A stretch of 64,000 bases of DNA from Rhodoligotrophos defluvii (GCF_005281615.1 NZ_SZZM01000002.1:496001-560000), one strand, 5' to 3'. Numbered from the stretch's first letter, positions 51,701 to 61,625 are shown. The notes: generated from the letters alone by a model not told the origin. Numbers and translations: made by a program.

Positions 51701-54700
51701 CTGCAGCCCTCCGATGCCAACCGCCGTCGCGCCCGCGAAGGTCCCACCGGCGGCATTAGCCACGATATCGCCATCGATGCTCGCGGCCGTGCCGTTGTAC
51801 ATCAACGCATCGGCCTCGTCGGTACCGATCGCCACCTGGGCCATTCCAATACCGAAGCCCACAGCATTCGCAGAGTCTCCCGCGGATGCATTGGCATCGG
51901 CGCCGAACGTAAAGGTGCCGCTATTATCGATATCGGCAATGGCTAGCTCGCTACCAGCCGCGACCTGTGCGAAGCCAGCGACGATGGCGGCAGCCGTGGC
52001 CGAACCGCTCGCCCCGTTTGCCGTTGCGTTCGCAACAGCGTTCGCCGCAAAGGTTCCGTTATTCACGAAGGCCGCATCGGCAACACCAGTGATCCCGACC
52101 GCAACCTGCAAGCCGCCGATTCCAAGAGCGGCCGCAGCAGCGGTCCCGTTGGCACCGGTCGCATCCGCATCGGCAACCGCATCGACGTCGATCGAGCCGT
52201 CATTGACAACGTCGGCGAAGGAGTCGTCCGTCCCGATCCCGATTTGAGCGACACCCGCAGCGAGGGCGAAGGCGGTGGCGGAGCTAACCGCGTCAGCATC
52301 GGCAAAGCCCGTCACCACAAAGCTCGCGTCGGTCCCGTTGGCGAAATTGTTGATCGCCGTTTCACCCAGGCCGATCTGAGCAACACCGGCGCCTACGCCG
52401 ATCGCATTGGCAGCACCAGTGCCATCGGCCACCGCAACGCCGCTTCCGTCAACCGAGAAGGAGCCATTGTTGACGAAGCTCGAGTCGGCCACGTCGTCCG
52501 GCGCGATTGCCGCCTGCAGACCGCCGATTCCAACACCAGCCGCGATGACCGTATCGCCGCCGGATGCGAAGGCGTCGGCATCCACCGACATCGACCCGTC
52601 GTTCGTCAGATCGATGAGCGCATCGTCATTTGTGGCAGCCGCGATCTGCGCGAAGCCCGCGCCAAGGGCAAGGGCGAACGCGTCGTCGTCAGCAACAGCC
52701 GAAGCGTCGACGTCCACGGTGTAGGCGCCCGCAGTGCCATTGATCATCGAAGCAATGGCGTTGTCGCCTACGGCCAGCTGGATGTTGCCGGCGCCGAAAG
52801 CGATAGCCGAGGCATCGCCGAAGTCGTTCGTCGCCATCGCGGTGGCCACGCCGACGACGTCATAGGTCCCGTTGTTCGAGAACAGTGCCTGGGCGTCCCC
52901 TGGCGTCATGCCGGCGCCGATGGCCACCTGCGCACCGCCGATGGCGCCGCCGGCGGCAAAGGCCTCGCCACCGACACCCGTGGCCGACGCAAAGCCGTCG
53001 CCGAGAACATCGAAGTCGCCGTCGTTGTTGAACTCGGCCGTGGCCAGATTCTCGGCCGCTGCGACCTGGAGGTAGCCGAGCCCGATGCCGGCGGCCGTGG
53101 CCGATTCAGCCGCAGTGGCGTTCGCCACGCCGCTCACGAAATAGCTGCCAGCCGTCCCGTTGTCGATCGAGGCGGTCGCCGTCTCGCCGGTGACGATCTG
53201 CGCCATCCCAGCACCCAGTGCCAGCGCGAAGGCATCCGAATCGGCGCCTACCGCTTCCGCATTGGCGAGAGCATTCACCGTGAAGCTGCCGTCATTGTCG
53301 AGAAGGCCGCTCGCCTCCTCGCCGCTGACGATTTGAAGCCCGCCAGCGGCAATGGCAGCCGCCGTCGCATCGGGGAAGGCACCGCCGGAGGCAAAGGCAT
53401 TGGCCGTCACGCCCACGTCGAAGCTGCCGCCATTGAGAATGGAGGCATTGGCGATGTGGGTTGCGCTCACGAACTGAATTGCGCCGATGCCGAGCCCGAT
53501 GGCATTGGCCTGCTGGGTGGCCTGGGCATCCGCCAGCACATCCACGCTGGCCGAACCGGAGTTATTCAGCAGAGCCGTAGCGTCATTGCCGCCCGCAAAC
53601 TGCAGTGAGCCGAGCCCGATGCCCACCGCCGTGGCTGTCGGATCAGTTGGGACGCCTGCAGCCGTGGCGCCGGCTATGGCATCGACATCGACCGTAAAGG
53701 AGTTTGGCGACGTGTTGTTGATGATCGCCGAGCCGGTGTCCCCGCCGACGCCAGCCTGAACCCAGCCGACACCGGCCGCTACGGCCAGCACCTCGTCTGC
53801 GTCGCCCGCAGTCGCATTGGCATCGACATTGAGCGAGCCGTCATTGTCGAACTGAGCCGTTCCGCTATCGCCACCAACAGCGGCCTGGATTCCGCCCACT
53901 CCAAACGCAAGCGCTGTAGCCGAAGCCTCATTTGCCCCCACTCCGGACGCGATGGCGTTCGCGACAACATCGATCGTGCCATCGTTATCCACAAACGAGT
54001 CAGCATTCTCGCCGGCGACCGCAACATTGACCGCACCGATCGCACCGGCGATCGCATTCTCGTTCGCCGTGGCGTCAGCACTCACCAGGAGCTCGCCGCC
54101 AGCGGCGTTGAGGAAGTCGGCATTGGCATCCTCGGCACCGATCGCGATCGAGCCCTGACCGACGGCGAGAGCCAGCGCGTTCGCCACATTACCGGCCGCA
54201 CCCGCTTCTTCGTGGGCCGCCGCGGAGACGTCAATCGTGCCGGCATTATCGACAACCGCATCTGCATTGCCGCCCGAAAGAGCGCCGGCAAACGCGCCAC
54301 CCGCAATGGCGGTAACCGCAGCCGAGTCTGCGTCATCGACCGCGACCGCATCGACGAAGATGTCGCCGTTATTGTCCACGACCGCACTGTAGTCGCCGGT
54401 CGTCAGCCCGATCGCAGCGACACCTACAGCGGCAATCAGATTATTGTCGTTGGTGCCGATGGCATCGACGTTGACGATACCGTCATTCACAATGGTCTGC
54501 CCGTCATCCCCGGTCTCGAAGGAGATGATGCCAGCCGCGAAATGCGAACCCGAGCCGAAATTTGTCCCAGCGTTGATCGTCGCACCAGCACTGTTGACGA
54601 TATCGCCTTCGACAACCCCGGTATTCAGAATTCCGATCTCGCTGGCCTCGATCAAGCCATTGTTGATGATCGAACCGCCAACGACCCCGTCATTCTCGAT

Positions 54701-54931
54701 GCCGATGTCGTTGATGACGACCGTACCGATCTGACCGTTGTTGACCACATCGCCATCAACGCTGCCGGTGTTGGTGATCTCGATGAAGTCCAGGTTGTTG
54801 GCGTTGTTCGTGAAGGAAGGCACATTGGCGTTGATCGTTTGGCCCGCCGCGTTCGCCGCAGTGACGGCCCCGACCGCCATCCCGATCAGCGACGCACTCG
54901 CCAGAAGTCCCCGTACAAGCTTCGAATTCAT
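48782..54931 (-). CDS. Giant type V autotransporter with Ala/Gly-rich repeat passenger
   Basis: 2,049 residues from the ATG at 54931, with GGGGGGAG five bases upstream. A signal peptide ends near residue 33 (NAAGQT). The passenger holds an array at about 343-1260 in which a core such as IGGLQVAVG or AGFAQIAAA recurs 21 times, spaced about 46 residues, each followed by a short acidic NDGS-type strand: a predicted long beta-helix. The C-terminal ~290 residues form the autotransporter barrel, starting near SIWARVTGQW and ending in Phe (VTYKF). It probably presents a fibre-like adhesin on the cell surface. The passenger is almost free of Cys and Lys and rich in Ala, Gly, Asp and Asn. Confidence 0.85.
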   Translation of the reverse strand: MNSKLVRGLLASASLIGMAVGAVTAANAAGQTINANVPSFTNNANNLDFIEITNTGSVDGDVVNNGQIGTVVINDIGIENDGVVGGSIINNGLIEASEIGILNTGVVEGDIVNSAGATINAGTNFGSGSHFAAGIISFETGDDGQTIVNDGIVNVDAIGTNDNNLIAAVGVAAIGLTTGDYSAVVDNNGDIFVDAVAVDDADSAAVTAIAGGAFAGALSGGNADAVVDNAGTIDVSAAAHEEAGAAGNVANALALAVGQGSIAIGAEDANADFLNAAGGELLVSADATANENAIAGAIGAVNVAVAGENADSFVDNDGTIDVVANAIASGVGANEASATALAFGVGGIQAAVGGDSGTAQFDNDGSLNVDANATAGDADEVLAVAAGVGWVQAGVGGDTGSAIINNTSPNSFTVDVDAIAGATAAGVPTDPTATAVGIGLGSLQFAGGNDATALLNNSGSASVDVLADAQATQQANAIGLGIGAIQFVSATHIANASILNGGSFDVGVTANAFASGGAFPDATAAAIAAGGLQIVSGEEASGLLDNDGSFTVNALANAEAVGADSDAFALALGAGMAQIVTGETATASIDNGTAGSYFVSGVANATAAESATAAGIGLGYLQVAAAENLATAEFNNDGDFDVLGDGFASATGVGGEAFAAGGAIGGAQVAIGAGMTPGDAQALFSNNGTYDVVGVATAMATNDFGDASAIAFGAGNIQLAVGDNAIASMINGTAGAYTVDVDASAVADDDAFALALGAGFAQIAAATNDDALIDLTNDGSMSVDADAFASGGDTVIAAGVGIGGLQAAIAPDDVADSSFVNNGSFSVDGSGVAVADGTGAANAIGVGAGVAQIGLGETAINNFANGTDASFVVTGFADADAVSSATAFALAAGVAQIGIGTDDSFADVVNDGSIDVDAVADADATGANGTAAAAALGIGGLQVAVGITGVADAAFVNNGTFAANAVANATANGASGSATAAAIVAGFAQVAAGSELAIADIDNSGTFTFGADANASAGDSANAVGFGIGMAQVAIGTDEADALMYNGTAASIDGDIVANAAGGTFAGATAVGIGGLQLALSEDDAYAELINDGSIDVVASAVANGGTGSAAALGVLIGHAQVALAATGSGTAAVSIVNNGVVNYLASAEAVADDTATASALAIGFAQVAVAETASASLENTGEIYVDADSYAEADAAFAGAAAIGGIQAAIAPNPASGGAAVSFTNSNIYDVGAVAEAQGATAATASASAVGLIQLAVGSTATFENSGSYNVESIAIAEGAGNANLASAGATGSFILGADPQGDDGFNVDFLNSGDYTVSAYARAGELSNEVGVAAATAAGLVVAGTETHGIIENTGNFLVAAEAVGTTSTANALGIGVFADSFDGEIYNSGLIDVVAIGENAAAAGIVVQTATGTAPSFIVNDGGTIIARTLSSVKAYEESTDFFHRGVAIDVANTNAPVSIDLLGGDDYGAIYGHIFIGDNDEVNVSEGTTYFSGIINPDQATVGDLNLLTGGELILVNDRIDGPSGAFVENYAQQADSILGLNIRPDSAPFIVADNVTLDGTALILPEAGLYADTTIYEDVIDSATPIVGEWDNVASVSPLLQPVFVDDGANNLDLVVERVAFGDVAGLSKNQSNVGDGIENVYDDLLANPVVNTPFDNLVANLFTLDYGQYANALNQLSGAEYAQQIQSALWSFRLLNNVVGERLRMVGPNDNCAIASYPTAAAEVGGSAVAPAADLYVPAPAVVCAPSRASIWARVTGQWSSDDGDSNGPKYDQDTYAVYGGIDWGFAPTWKVGVTAGYISADMDFKRNSNKIDYDGLQVAGYGAWDNGVNYAHGILGYGHYSNDSRRNIAIGVNTWDPFGQKPFGTQPEGITDRLKGDWNSDVLSIYGETGYRYWMTPTASLTPFLSLNYVKVWNDSFTESSATGSGARLDVKSNDGESFNTQLGARLATQLPMGAAIIAPELRVAWQHEWLDRYQTASASFAAAPGSNFSVYSTREGRDFAVVGAGATIGFTEALDFTVDYDGRFNSKHEDHSVVGRVTYKF
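51150..53900 (-). repeat. Protein-coding repeat array in the autotransporter, 21 units of about 137 bp
   Basis: Region coding the 21 Q-core units of the passenger. Average spacing is about 46 codons. Units diverge in DNA, so this is an old array rather than recent tandem copying. The cores switch between a GGLQ-type and an xAQ-type, in places alternately. Confidence 0.7.
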
Positions 54932-55354
54932 CTGTTCTCCCCCCACGGCCTACTGAGCCTGGTGACCTAGGTATTCGATCGTGAAGCTAACCAAACGGCT
55001 AAGACCCATCAACCGAAATGGCGCAAGAACGTCTAAAATGCGGCAGATGCAGTCGAAGCGTTGCCCGATTACAACATCCTGATGACCTGCCGCGCGCTCA
55101 AACGCCAAGCAGCGCCACAATGCCAGGATTGGGCGCCACAATCGGCCGTCAGTACACCGCGTCGATTCTCTTCACTGACCGATTTCGAACCGGATTACTT
55201 TGATTCAAAATTTCCTAAACAGTTGTAAAACTATTTATACGTGCTCTGTTTTGTTTAACACTTATAAGTTGCAGATATCCAGGTGAAGGAGAAGCCGTGG
55301 GAAGACGGCGGAATCACCCTGCTCGCCCGGCCAGCGGACCGCGCAAACGAAAAC
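54932..55354 (-). promoter_or_regulatory. Upstream region of the autotransporter
   Basis: 423 bp with no gene. Bases 55196-55275 are strongly AT-rich, including TATTTATACG and TTTAACACTTATAAG, a likely place for the autotransporter promoter; the exact -35/-10 was not fixed. The leader to the ATG would be over 200 bases. Confidence 0.4.
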
Positions 55355-55371
55355 GGGCGCCAGAGGCGCCC
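55355..55371 (-). terminator. Intrinsic terminator of the 55405 gene
   Basis: Stem GGGCGCC/GGCGCCC with loop AGA, 33 bp past the stop. On the minus strand it is followed by GTTTTCG. Confidence 0.65.
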
Positions 55372-55404
55372 GAACTGCTGCACAATTTTGCCGCTATGAA
55401 CGCG

Positions 55405-56163
55405 TTATGAGACGGGCTGCTCCGTCACGAGGCGCAGCTCGATGCCGCCGCCTTGGCCGCTGATGTCGGACCACAGTCCGATATAGCCGTCGGCCGCCGG
55501 CTCCTTCGGGAAGATCACATCGAAGGTGAAAGGTTCGAAGCTAGGGGTTGGCGTGAACACGATCCAGCCGCTCGAGAAGGCGGTACCGGAAGTGAAAGCC
55601 AGGGCGAAACGGCTGCTCGGCCGTTGCTCCGCTGCCCGCACCCAAACCGTGAAGCGAACCCGCTTACCCGCAAGCTCCTGCATCAGCGCGCGCGGCACGG
55701 TGACGAAGGCGCCCTCCGTCGTGTTCACGGGCCGCGCATTCGGGTTCGTGGAGCGAATCACCACCGTCGAGTTCTGCGAACCTGCAGCGCGCTGCTCGAT
55801 CGTGTTTCCGGCAGCCGCCTTGATCTCGGCCGCCTTGCCGGAAAAGAGCACCTTCTCCGACGGCTCGAGCACGATCGAGCGCGGCGACCTGTCGCCGCCG
55901 GTCGGAATCGTGGTACCGCCCCCGAACAGGAAATACGCGCCCACCACCACGGCCAGCAGCGCGACCACCGTTCCACCCCCCAGCGCGATCAGCTTCGGGC
56001 TGACATTCGGCTTGCGCGAGCCGCCAGCCGGAACCCGAGGTGCCTGGGGGCGGTTCGCCTGAGGTGTCTGGAAGGGATCGCGCATCGGTTCGCCTCTGCG
56101 TGGCTCCATCACCGATTCGTCCCAGTCCCAGCGCGGTCCATCGCCACGCCCAATCTTGTTCAT
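55405..56163 (-). CDS. Unknown single-pass membrane protein with periplasmic beta-rich domain
   Basis: 252 residues. The first ~58 are charged, Pro/Arg-rich and probably cytosolic. One membrane helix at about 59-81 (LIALGGGTVVALLAVVVGAYFLF) follows, then a ~165-residue domain with many short strands (VRFTVWVRAAEQ, FEPFTFDVIFP, GYIGLWSDI) like a carbohydrate-binding-type jellyroll. I do not recognise the family. It lies 74 bp before the IalB stop on the same strand and has its own terminator. A sugar-related or envelope-sensing role is a guess from the fold only. Confidence 0.6.
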   Translation of the reverse strand: MNKIGRGDGPRWDWDESVMEPRRGEPMRDPFQTPQANRPQAPRVPAGGSRKPNVSPKLIALGGGTVVALLAVVVGAYFLFGGGTTIPTGGDRSPRSIVLEPSEKVLFSGKAAEIKAAAGNTIEQRAAGSQNSTVVIRSTNPNARPVNTTEGAFVTVPRALMQELAGKRVRFTVWVRAAEQRPSSRFALAFTSGTAFSSGWIVFTPTPSFEPFTFDVIFPKEPAADGYIGLWSDISGQGGGIELRLVTEQPVS

Positions 56164-56237
56164 CGGTTCAACCCAAAAGAACGACGACGATGAATCGAGG
56201 TCGAAAGATCAAGTGAAGGCTCTTCTCGACCGTCGAT

Positions 56238-56810
56238 CTAATTGAGCTGATCGGTCATATAGGCGTATGCGTTACTGAAACCTTTCAGGTCAATTTCCGT
56301 CTGGACCAGGCGCTTGTTCGCTAGAACGAAGTTCACGGCGACCTTAGGATTACCCTCCAAACGCTGGAGCAAGGCGTCGTCCAGCGGCATCGTGCCCTGG
56401 CAGATCCGGGGTCCGCACGCGCTGTAGCTCACCTGCACCGGCTCGGACTGGCCGAGCGACAGCCGGATGCCGTCCTGCAGGGAGACCCCGGTGGGCGTCG
56501 TAAGCACGTTGACCAGCTTCTTGTCCTGACCGGCAACCACCGTCCATGCGAAGACGACCTGCTTGGTCTTTGGCATGACGCGGGTTTGGCGCATTGAACA
56601 GCGCTTGCCATTGGCATTCTCGAGGCAGGTGACGAGCCAGCCGTCGAAGGCCTTTTCCACCTTTGTCGCAGTACCGTTCTGAGCAGGCTGCTGCTGTGCC
56701 ATGGTAGGCGCGCAAAAGGCCGCTGCCACGGCCGCAGCGCCGACGGCGAAGCCCATGCCGCTCCTGCGGGCCTGTTGAGACAGCAACCGAAAACGGGCAA
56801 TCGAAACCAC
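56238..56810 (-). CDS. Invasion-associated locus B (IalB) family protein
   Basis: 190 residues from the GTG at 56810, chosen because GAGGGAG lies seven bases upstream and gives a signal peptide with a basic start (about 1-40, ending APTMAQ). An ATG at 56756 also has AGGAG but would lack the charges. The body has the IalB pattern: FDGWLVTCL, then RCSMRQTR, and two Cys in SACGPRICQGTMPL that could form a disulfide. IalB-like proteins are periplasmic or surface proteins found widely in alphaproteobacteria; the molecular role is unclear. Confidence 0.8.
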   Translation of the reverse strand: MVSIARFRLLSQQARRSGMGFAVGAAAVAAAFCAPTMAQQQPAQNGTATKVEKAFDGWLVTCLENANGKRCSMRQTRVMPKTKQVVFAWTVVAGQDKKLVNVLTTPTGVSLQDGIRLSLGQSEPVQVSYSACGPRICQGTMPLDDALLQRLEGNPKVAVNFVLANKRLVQTEIDLKGFSNAYAYMTDQLN

Positions 56811-56866
56811 GGAAAAACTCCCTCTCCTGTTCAAGACACCGCCCATGGGGCAAGACAGGCCCCGCC

Positions 56867-59074
56867 TCAAGCGGGAAGCCTGCGCACGCCGTCGGCGTCA
56901 TAGCCCAGCGCTTCCAGCAGCTCACCCAAATGGCGCTCGTAGCGGCGCCAGCGTTCCACCGAACTCGAGTAAATCGGCTTACGCACCTGCGAGACGCTGG
57001 CCGTCTTCACCGGCCGATTCGACTCATGGAAGGCCAGGCACTGATCATCCCATTCGAGGCCGACAAAGTCCACAACGCGGCGCGCATGCGCCTCCACATC
57101 GGCCACCACGTCCTCGTATTTCACATCGAGCATGATGCCGGCCGGAAGCACGTTCCGCCAATGCTCCATGAGCTCCTCATACTTTCTGTAATAGCGGCCC
57201 AGCTCGGCCAGGTCATATGAGTGGGGCATGTCGTCCTTGAACAGCTTGGTGAAGGTCGACAGGCAGGTATCCACCGGGTCGCGCATCGTGTGAATGATCT
57301 TCGCGTTCGGGAACAGCGCGTGCACCAAGCCGGCGAAATAGTAGTTGGTCAAAAGCTTGTCGGTCACGCGCTCGGCTCCTGCGGAGAGCCGGCTCACGGT
57401 GCCGAGGTAGTGCTCCGCAACGGTCGCGAACTGGCTGGGCTTCATGCGCCGGGCCATCTCGGGATAGCGGGGTAGGTTCGGAAACTTCTGCCGCAGGAAA
57501 CCGAGGCTCTGGGTCAGCGTCTTGATCTCGCCCGCCCCATGGACCTTCGGGTGGCTGGCCAGGATCTGCTCGGTCAAGGTGCTGCCCGAGCGCGGCATGC
57601 CGACGATGAACACCGGCACGGGGGACGGATTTCCCTCAAACGGCCGATTGGCGAAGAACTCCGCGCTGAACACGTCGCGGATCTGGTCGAAGAACTTCAT
57701 CACCTCCGCTTCGTTGTAGTTCAGCTTCGCGCGGCGGAGCTTGGTCCCGAGCCGATAGTGATAGAAGGATTTCTCCACGTCGCCGATGTCGTCATAGGCC
57801 TTGCCCAGAGAGAAATGCAGCGCCATGAAGCGCTCGTCCTCCGGGTTCTTCACCTTGTCCATCAGGTTGGTCATGGCCACGAACATCGGGTGGTCCGGCG
57901 TGAACTTCTCCAGATCCACCAGATTGGAATAGGCGCCGATCGCGAGGGGCTGCAGCTTCAGCGCCTTGGCGAACGCCTCTTTCGCCTCCTCCATCCGGCC
58001 CACGGACTTGAGCGCGATGCCCAGGAGGTTCAGCGCCTCCACATTGTCCGGCTTGCTGGCCACCGACTGTTCCAGCACCTTGACCGCCTCGTCGTACCGG
58101 TCAGCGTCGTGGCAGACCTGCCCATAGACACAGAGCGCCTCTGAATTCTTGGGATCGAGCTTGAGCGCCCGCTTCACCGCCGCTTCGGCCAGCGCGACGT
58201 TGTTGCGGCGCGACTGGGCCCGCGCGGCGCTGATCAGCGCCGGAACGTGGTCCGGCTTTTTCTTCAGGATTTCGCCCAAGGCGCGCAGCGCTTCATCCGT
58301 CCGGTCGAGCGCGACGAGCAGGGTTGCCAGGTTGTTGTGGGCATCCAGGTAGTCAGGCCGCAAAGTGATGGCCCGACGATAGGAGAACTCCGCCTCCTCG
58401 AACTTCATCATGTCTCGGAGGACAGTGCCCATGTTGTTGTAGGCTTCGGGATAGTTCGCCTTCAGCTCGATCGCGCGTTCATATTGCTCGATCGCCTCGT
58501 CCGGCTTTCCCCGCACCCTGAGCACGTTGCCCAGATTGTTGAAGGCTTCCGCATAATCGGGTCTGGCTTCGATGGCCTTCCGGTAGGCCTCCTCGGCCTT
58601 GGCGAAATCCCGCTTGTCGAAGTGAACGATGCCGAGATTGTTCCAGGCCTGATGTGCCTTGGGATCGAGAGCGATCGCGCGTTCGAGCGAAATCTGGGCG
58701 GCATCCAGGTAGCCTCGCTGCCGCTCCATCTCCCCCAGATTGGAATAATAGTTGGAGGCATTGCTGTTGAGGCTGATCGCCTGCTTCAGCACCTTGATGC
58801 CCTCATCGGTCCGCCCCTGCCGATGCAGCACCACGCCGAGAATGTTGTAGGCGTCGGCGATCTTGGGCCGGGCGGCGATGATCTGTCGGGCCAGATCTTC
58901 AGCCTGAGCCAGCTTGCCTGACGAGTAAAGCGCGACTGCACTTTTCAAGGCCCCCTGAACCGAGACCCATTGCTTGCCCGGCTGAGGTGGGGGCAGCGGA
59001 GATTGCCTTCCAGGTACCCTGCCCTTCGCCTGAACGGCCTTGGCAGCCGCTGGTTCAGGATTACGTACGGTCAC
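56867..59074 (-). CDS. TPR-repeat sulfotransferase fusion
   Basis: 735 residues starting at GTG 59074, with GGGGAG upstream. About residues 30-390 hold around ten tetratricopeptide repeats (YNILGVVLHRQGRTDEGIKV, AWNNLGIVHFDKRDFAKAEE). The last ~280 are a sulfotransferase: FIVGMPRSGSTLTEQIL near 489-505 for the 5'-phosphosulfate and MRDPVDTCLSTF near 595-606 for the 3'-phosphate. TPRs probably bring a protein or glycan partner. No signal peptide is visible. It ends 56 bp before the IalB start. It is the second sulfotransferase of the window, after the one at 40367. Confidence 0.85.
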   Translation of the reverse strand: MTVRNPEPAAAKAVQAKGRVPGRQSPLPPPQPGKQWVSVQGALKSAVALYSSGKLAQAEDLARQIIAARPKIADAYNILGVVLHRQGRTDEGIKVLKQAISLNSNASNYYSNLGEMERQRGYLDAAQISLERAIALDPKAHQAWNNLGIVHFDKRDFAKAEEAYRKAIEARPDYAEAFNNLGNVLRVRGKPDEAIEQYERAIELKANYPEAYNNMGTVLRDMMKFEEAEFSYRRAITLRPDYLDAHNNLATLLVALDRTDEALRALGEILKKKPDHVPALISAARAQSRRNNVALAEAAVKRALKLDPKNSEALCVYGQVCHDADRYDEAVKVLEQSVASKPDNVEALNLLGIALKSVGRMEEAKEAFAKALKLQPLAIGAYSNLVDLEKFTPDHPMFVAMTNLMDKVKNPEDERFMALHFSLGKAYDDIGDVEKSFYHYRLGTKLRRAKLNYNEAEVMKFFDQIRDVFSAEFFANRPFEGNPSPVPVFIVGMPRSGSTLTEQILASHPKVHGAGEIKTLTQSLGFLRQKFPNLPRYPEMARRMKPSQFATVAEHYLGTVSRLSAGAERVTDKLLTNYYFAGLVHALFPNAKIIHTMRDPVDTCLSTFTKLFKDDMPHSYDLAELGRYYRKYEELMEHWRNVLPAGIMLDVKYEDVVADVEAHARRVVDFVGLEWDDQCLAFHESNRPVKTASVSQVRKPIYSSSVERWRRYERHLGELLEALGYDADGVRRLPA

Positions 59075-59475
59075 GTGTATCTCCCCGTCTGGGTCGCAAA
59101 CTCAAGGGTGCCGTCATATAGCATTCACCCTTTGCTTACCAGATTTATGTTCTTCGGCAGAATTGTGTCCTGATCACGGAAAACGGTCCATCCCGAGCAT
59201 GGGATTGTTCGTCGGCGAGGCGCGCAGCAAAAGCTCAGCACCTTGACGCCCCGGCATGCCCTCCCAACCACACGCAAGATCGTCTCTTCCGTAAAATTGA
59301 TCGTTTCGAAGGCTTGGTGGAGTTCTCGGGAGCCGATCCAAACCCGCCCAAAGGCTAAGTTGACAGGGCTTCGCTCGCCGCAGCACCATGCGCGTGGACG
59401 CTCGCCGTAGGACTTGTTGCGGAATTGTGCTAGGACCGGCAAAGCATCAAAAAAACTTAACCTGGGGAGCGATGC
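59075..59475. promoter_or_regulatory. Divergent region before livF
   Basis: 401 bp between the TPR-sulfotransferase and livF. An open frame on the minus strand exists but has no protein character. GGGGAGCG lies just before the livF ATG. No -35/-10 pair was settled. Confidence 0.35.
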
Positions 59476-60213
<738 letters not shown>

Positions 60214-60276
60214 GATCCGCGCGATGCCCTAACCAAGTGATGGTCACGACCAAGTCAAAAAAGGGAGGAGTGAGAA

Positions 60277-61479
60277 ATGAAACTGAGAACCATGCTGGGC
60301 GCCGTCGCGGCCCTGGCGGTATTCACCGGCACCAGCCTCGCGCAGGACACGACGGTGAAGATCGGTGTCCTGAACGATCAGTCGGGGATCTATTCCGACA
60401 TTACCGGGCAGGGATCGGTTGTCGCCGCTCGCATGGCCATCGAGGATTTTCTGGCCAAGAACCCGGATTTCAAGGTCGAGCTCGTTTCGGCCGACCATCA
60501 GAACAAGCCGGACATCGCCTCCAACATCGCCCGTCAGTGGTACGACCAGGAAGGCGTGGATGCCATTTTCGACCTGCCCACCTCGTCCACGGCGCTCGCA
60601 GTCGCGGAAGTGACGCGCGAGAAGAACAAGGTGGTGATCGTGTCGGGCGGCGGCACCTCCGACCTGACCGGCAAGAACTGCTCGCCCAACACCATACACT
60701 GGACCTACGACACCTGGTCCCTTGCCCAGGGCACGGCGACCGCCATGATCCAGCAGGGCCTGAAGACCTGGTTCTTTATTACGGCGGACTACGCATTCGG
60801 CCATGCCCTGGAGCGCGATACCTCGGAACGCGTGAAGGAGGCAGGCGGAGAGGTGCTCGGCTCGACCCGCTATCCCTTCCCGGGGCAGGACTTCTCCTCT
60901 TACCTGCTGCAGGCGCAGTCGTCGGGCGCTCAGGTCATCGGCCTTGCCAATGCCGGTGGCGACTTCATCAACTCCGTCAAGCAGGCCTCCGAGTTCGGCA
61001 TCGTCCAAGGCGGGCAAAACCTGGCCGGCCTGCTCGTGTTCATCAGCGATATCCATGCGCTCGGCCTTCAGGCAGCCCAGGGCCTCAACCTGACGGGAGC
61101 GTTTTATTGGGATATGAACGACAAGACCCGCGCTTTCTCTGACCGCTATCAGAAGGCGGGTGGCCCGGCGAAGCCGACCATGGTGCATGCCGGCGTCTAC
61201 TCGTCCGTGCTGCACTATCTGGAGGCCATCAAGGCGGCCGGCAGCAAGGATGCCAAGGCAGTCATGGCCAAGCTGAAGGAAGGGCCGCTGCAGGACGAGC
61301 TGTTCGGCACCATCACCGTCCGCCCGGACGGCCGAGCCATCCACGACATGTACCTGTTCCAGGTGAAGAAGCCCGATGAATCGTCCGGCGCCTGGGACTA
61401 CTACAAGCTCATCGCCACCATCCCCGCGGACAAGGCGTTCCGCCCGCTCGATGAGGGCGGCTGCAACCTCGGCCAGTAG
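60277..61479 (+). CDS. Periplasmic substrate-binding protein of the LivJ/LivK type
   Basis: 400 residues, start at 60277 after GGGAGGAG. A signal peptide covers about 1-22 (ending TSLAQD). The fold type I binding-protein pattern follows: VKIGVLNDQSGIYSDITGQG near 25-44 and TWFFITADYAFGHALERD near 166-183. It binds a small ligand in the periplasm for the LivF-type system encoded just upstream (63 bp). The ligand is unknown; aromatic or aliphatic acids and amides are as likely as leucine. Confidence 0.85.
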   Translation: MKLRTMLGAVAALAVFTGTSLAQDTTVKIGVLNDQSGIYSDITGQGSVVAARMAIEDFLAKNPDFKVELVSADHQNKPDIASNIARQWYDQEGVDAIFDLPTSSTALAVAEVTREKNKVVIVSGGGTSDLTGKNCSPNTIHWTYDTWSLAQGTATAMIQQGLKTWFFITADYAFGHALERDTSERVKEAGGEVLGSTRYPFPGQDFSSYLLQAQSSGAQVIGLANAGGDFINSVKQASEFGIVQGGQNLAGLLVFISDIHALGLQAAQGLNLTGAFYWDMNDKTRAFSDRYQKAGGPAKPTMVHAGVYSSVLHYLEAIKAAGSKDAKAVMAKLKEGPLQDELFGTITVRPDGRAIHDMYLFQVKKPDESSGAWDYYKLIATIPADKAFRPLDEGGCNLGQ

Positions 61480-61530
61480 CCGCGATGGCGAAAACGGCCT
61501 GAGGTGAGCGGCTGAACATGTCGCGACGGC

Positions 61531-61551
61531 GGCGGCACCGACGGTGCCGCC
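61531..61551 (+). terminator. Hairpin after the substrate-binding protein gene
   Basis: Perfect inverted repeat GGCGGCACCG and CGGTGCCGCC around one base, 51 bp past the stop. No T-run follows (GCTAATCCTG), so it may be a terminator or only an mRNA stabiliser. Confidence 0.45.
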
Positions 61552-61625
61552 GCTAATCCTGTGGCCTGGCGGTTGCGGGACTGCTAGAGAGCACGTGTGT
61601 CCGCCCTCCTGTTTCGGTCCCCCGC

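Noticed and set aside
49394-51946. 850-codon open frame antisense to the autotransporter (also 52244-53608 and 54212-54970)
   Set aside because: It mirrors the repeated, GC-biased autotransporter codons on the other strand, has no ribosome site or domain pattern, and the sense gene has signal peptide, repeats and barrel.
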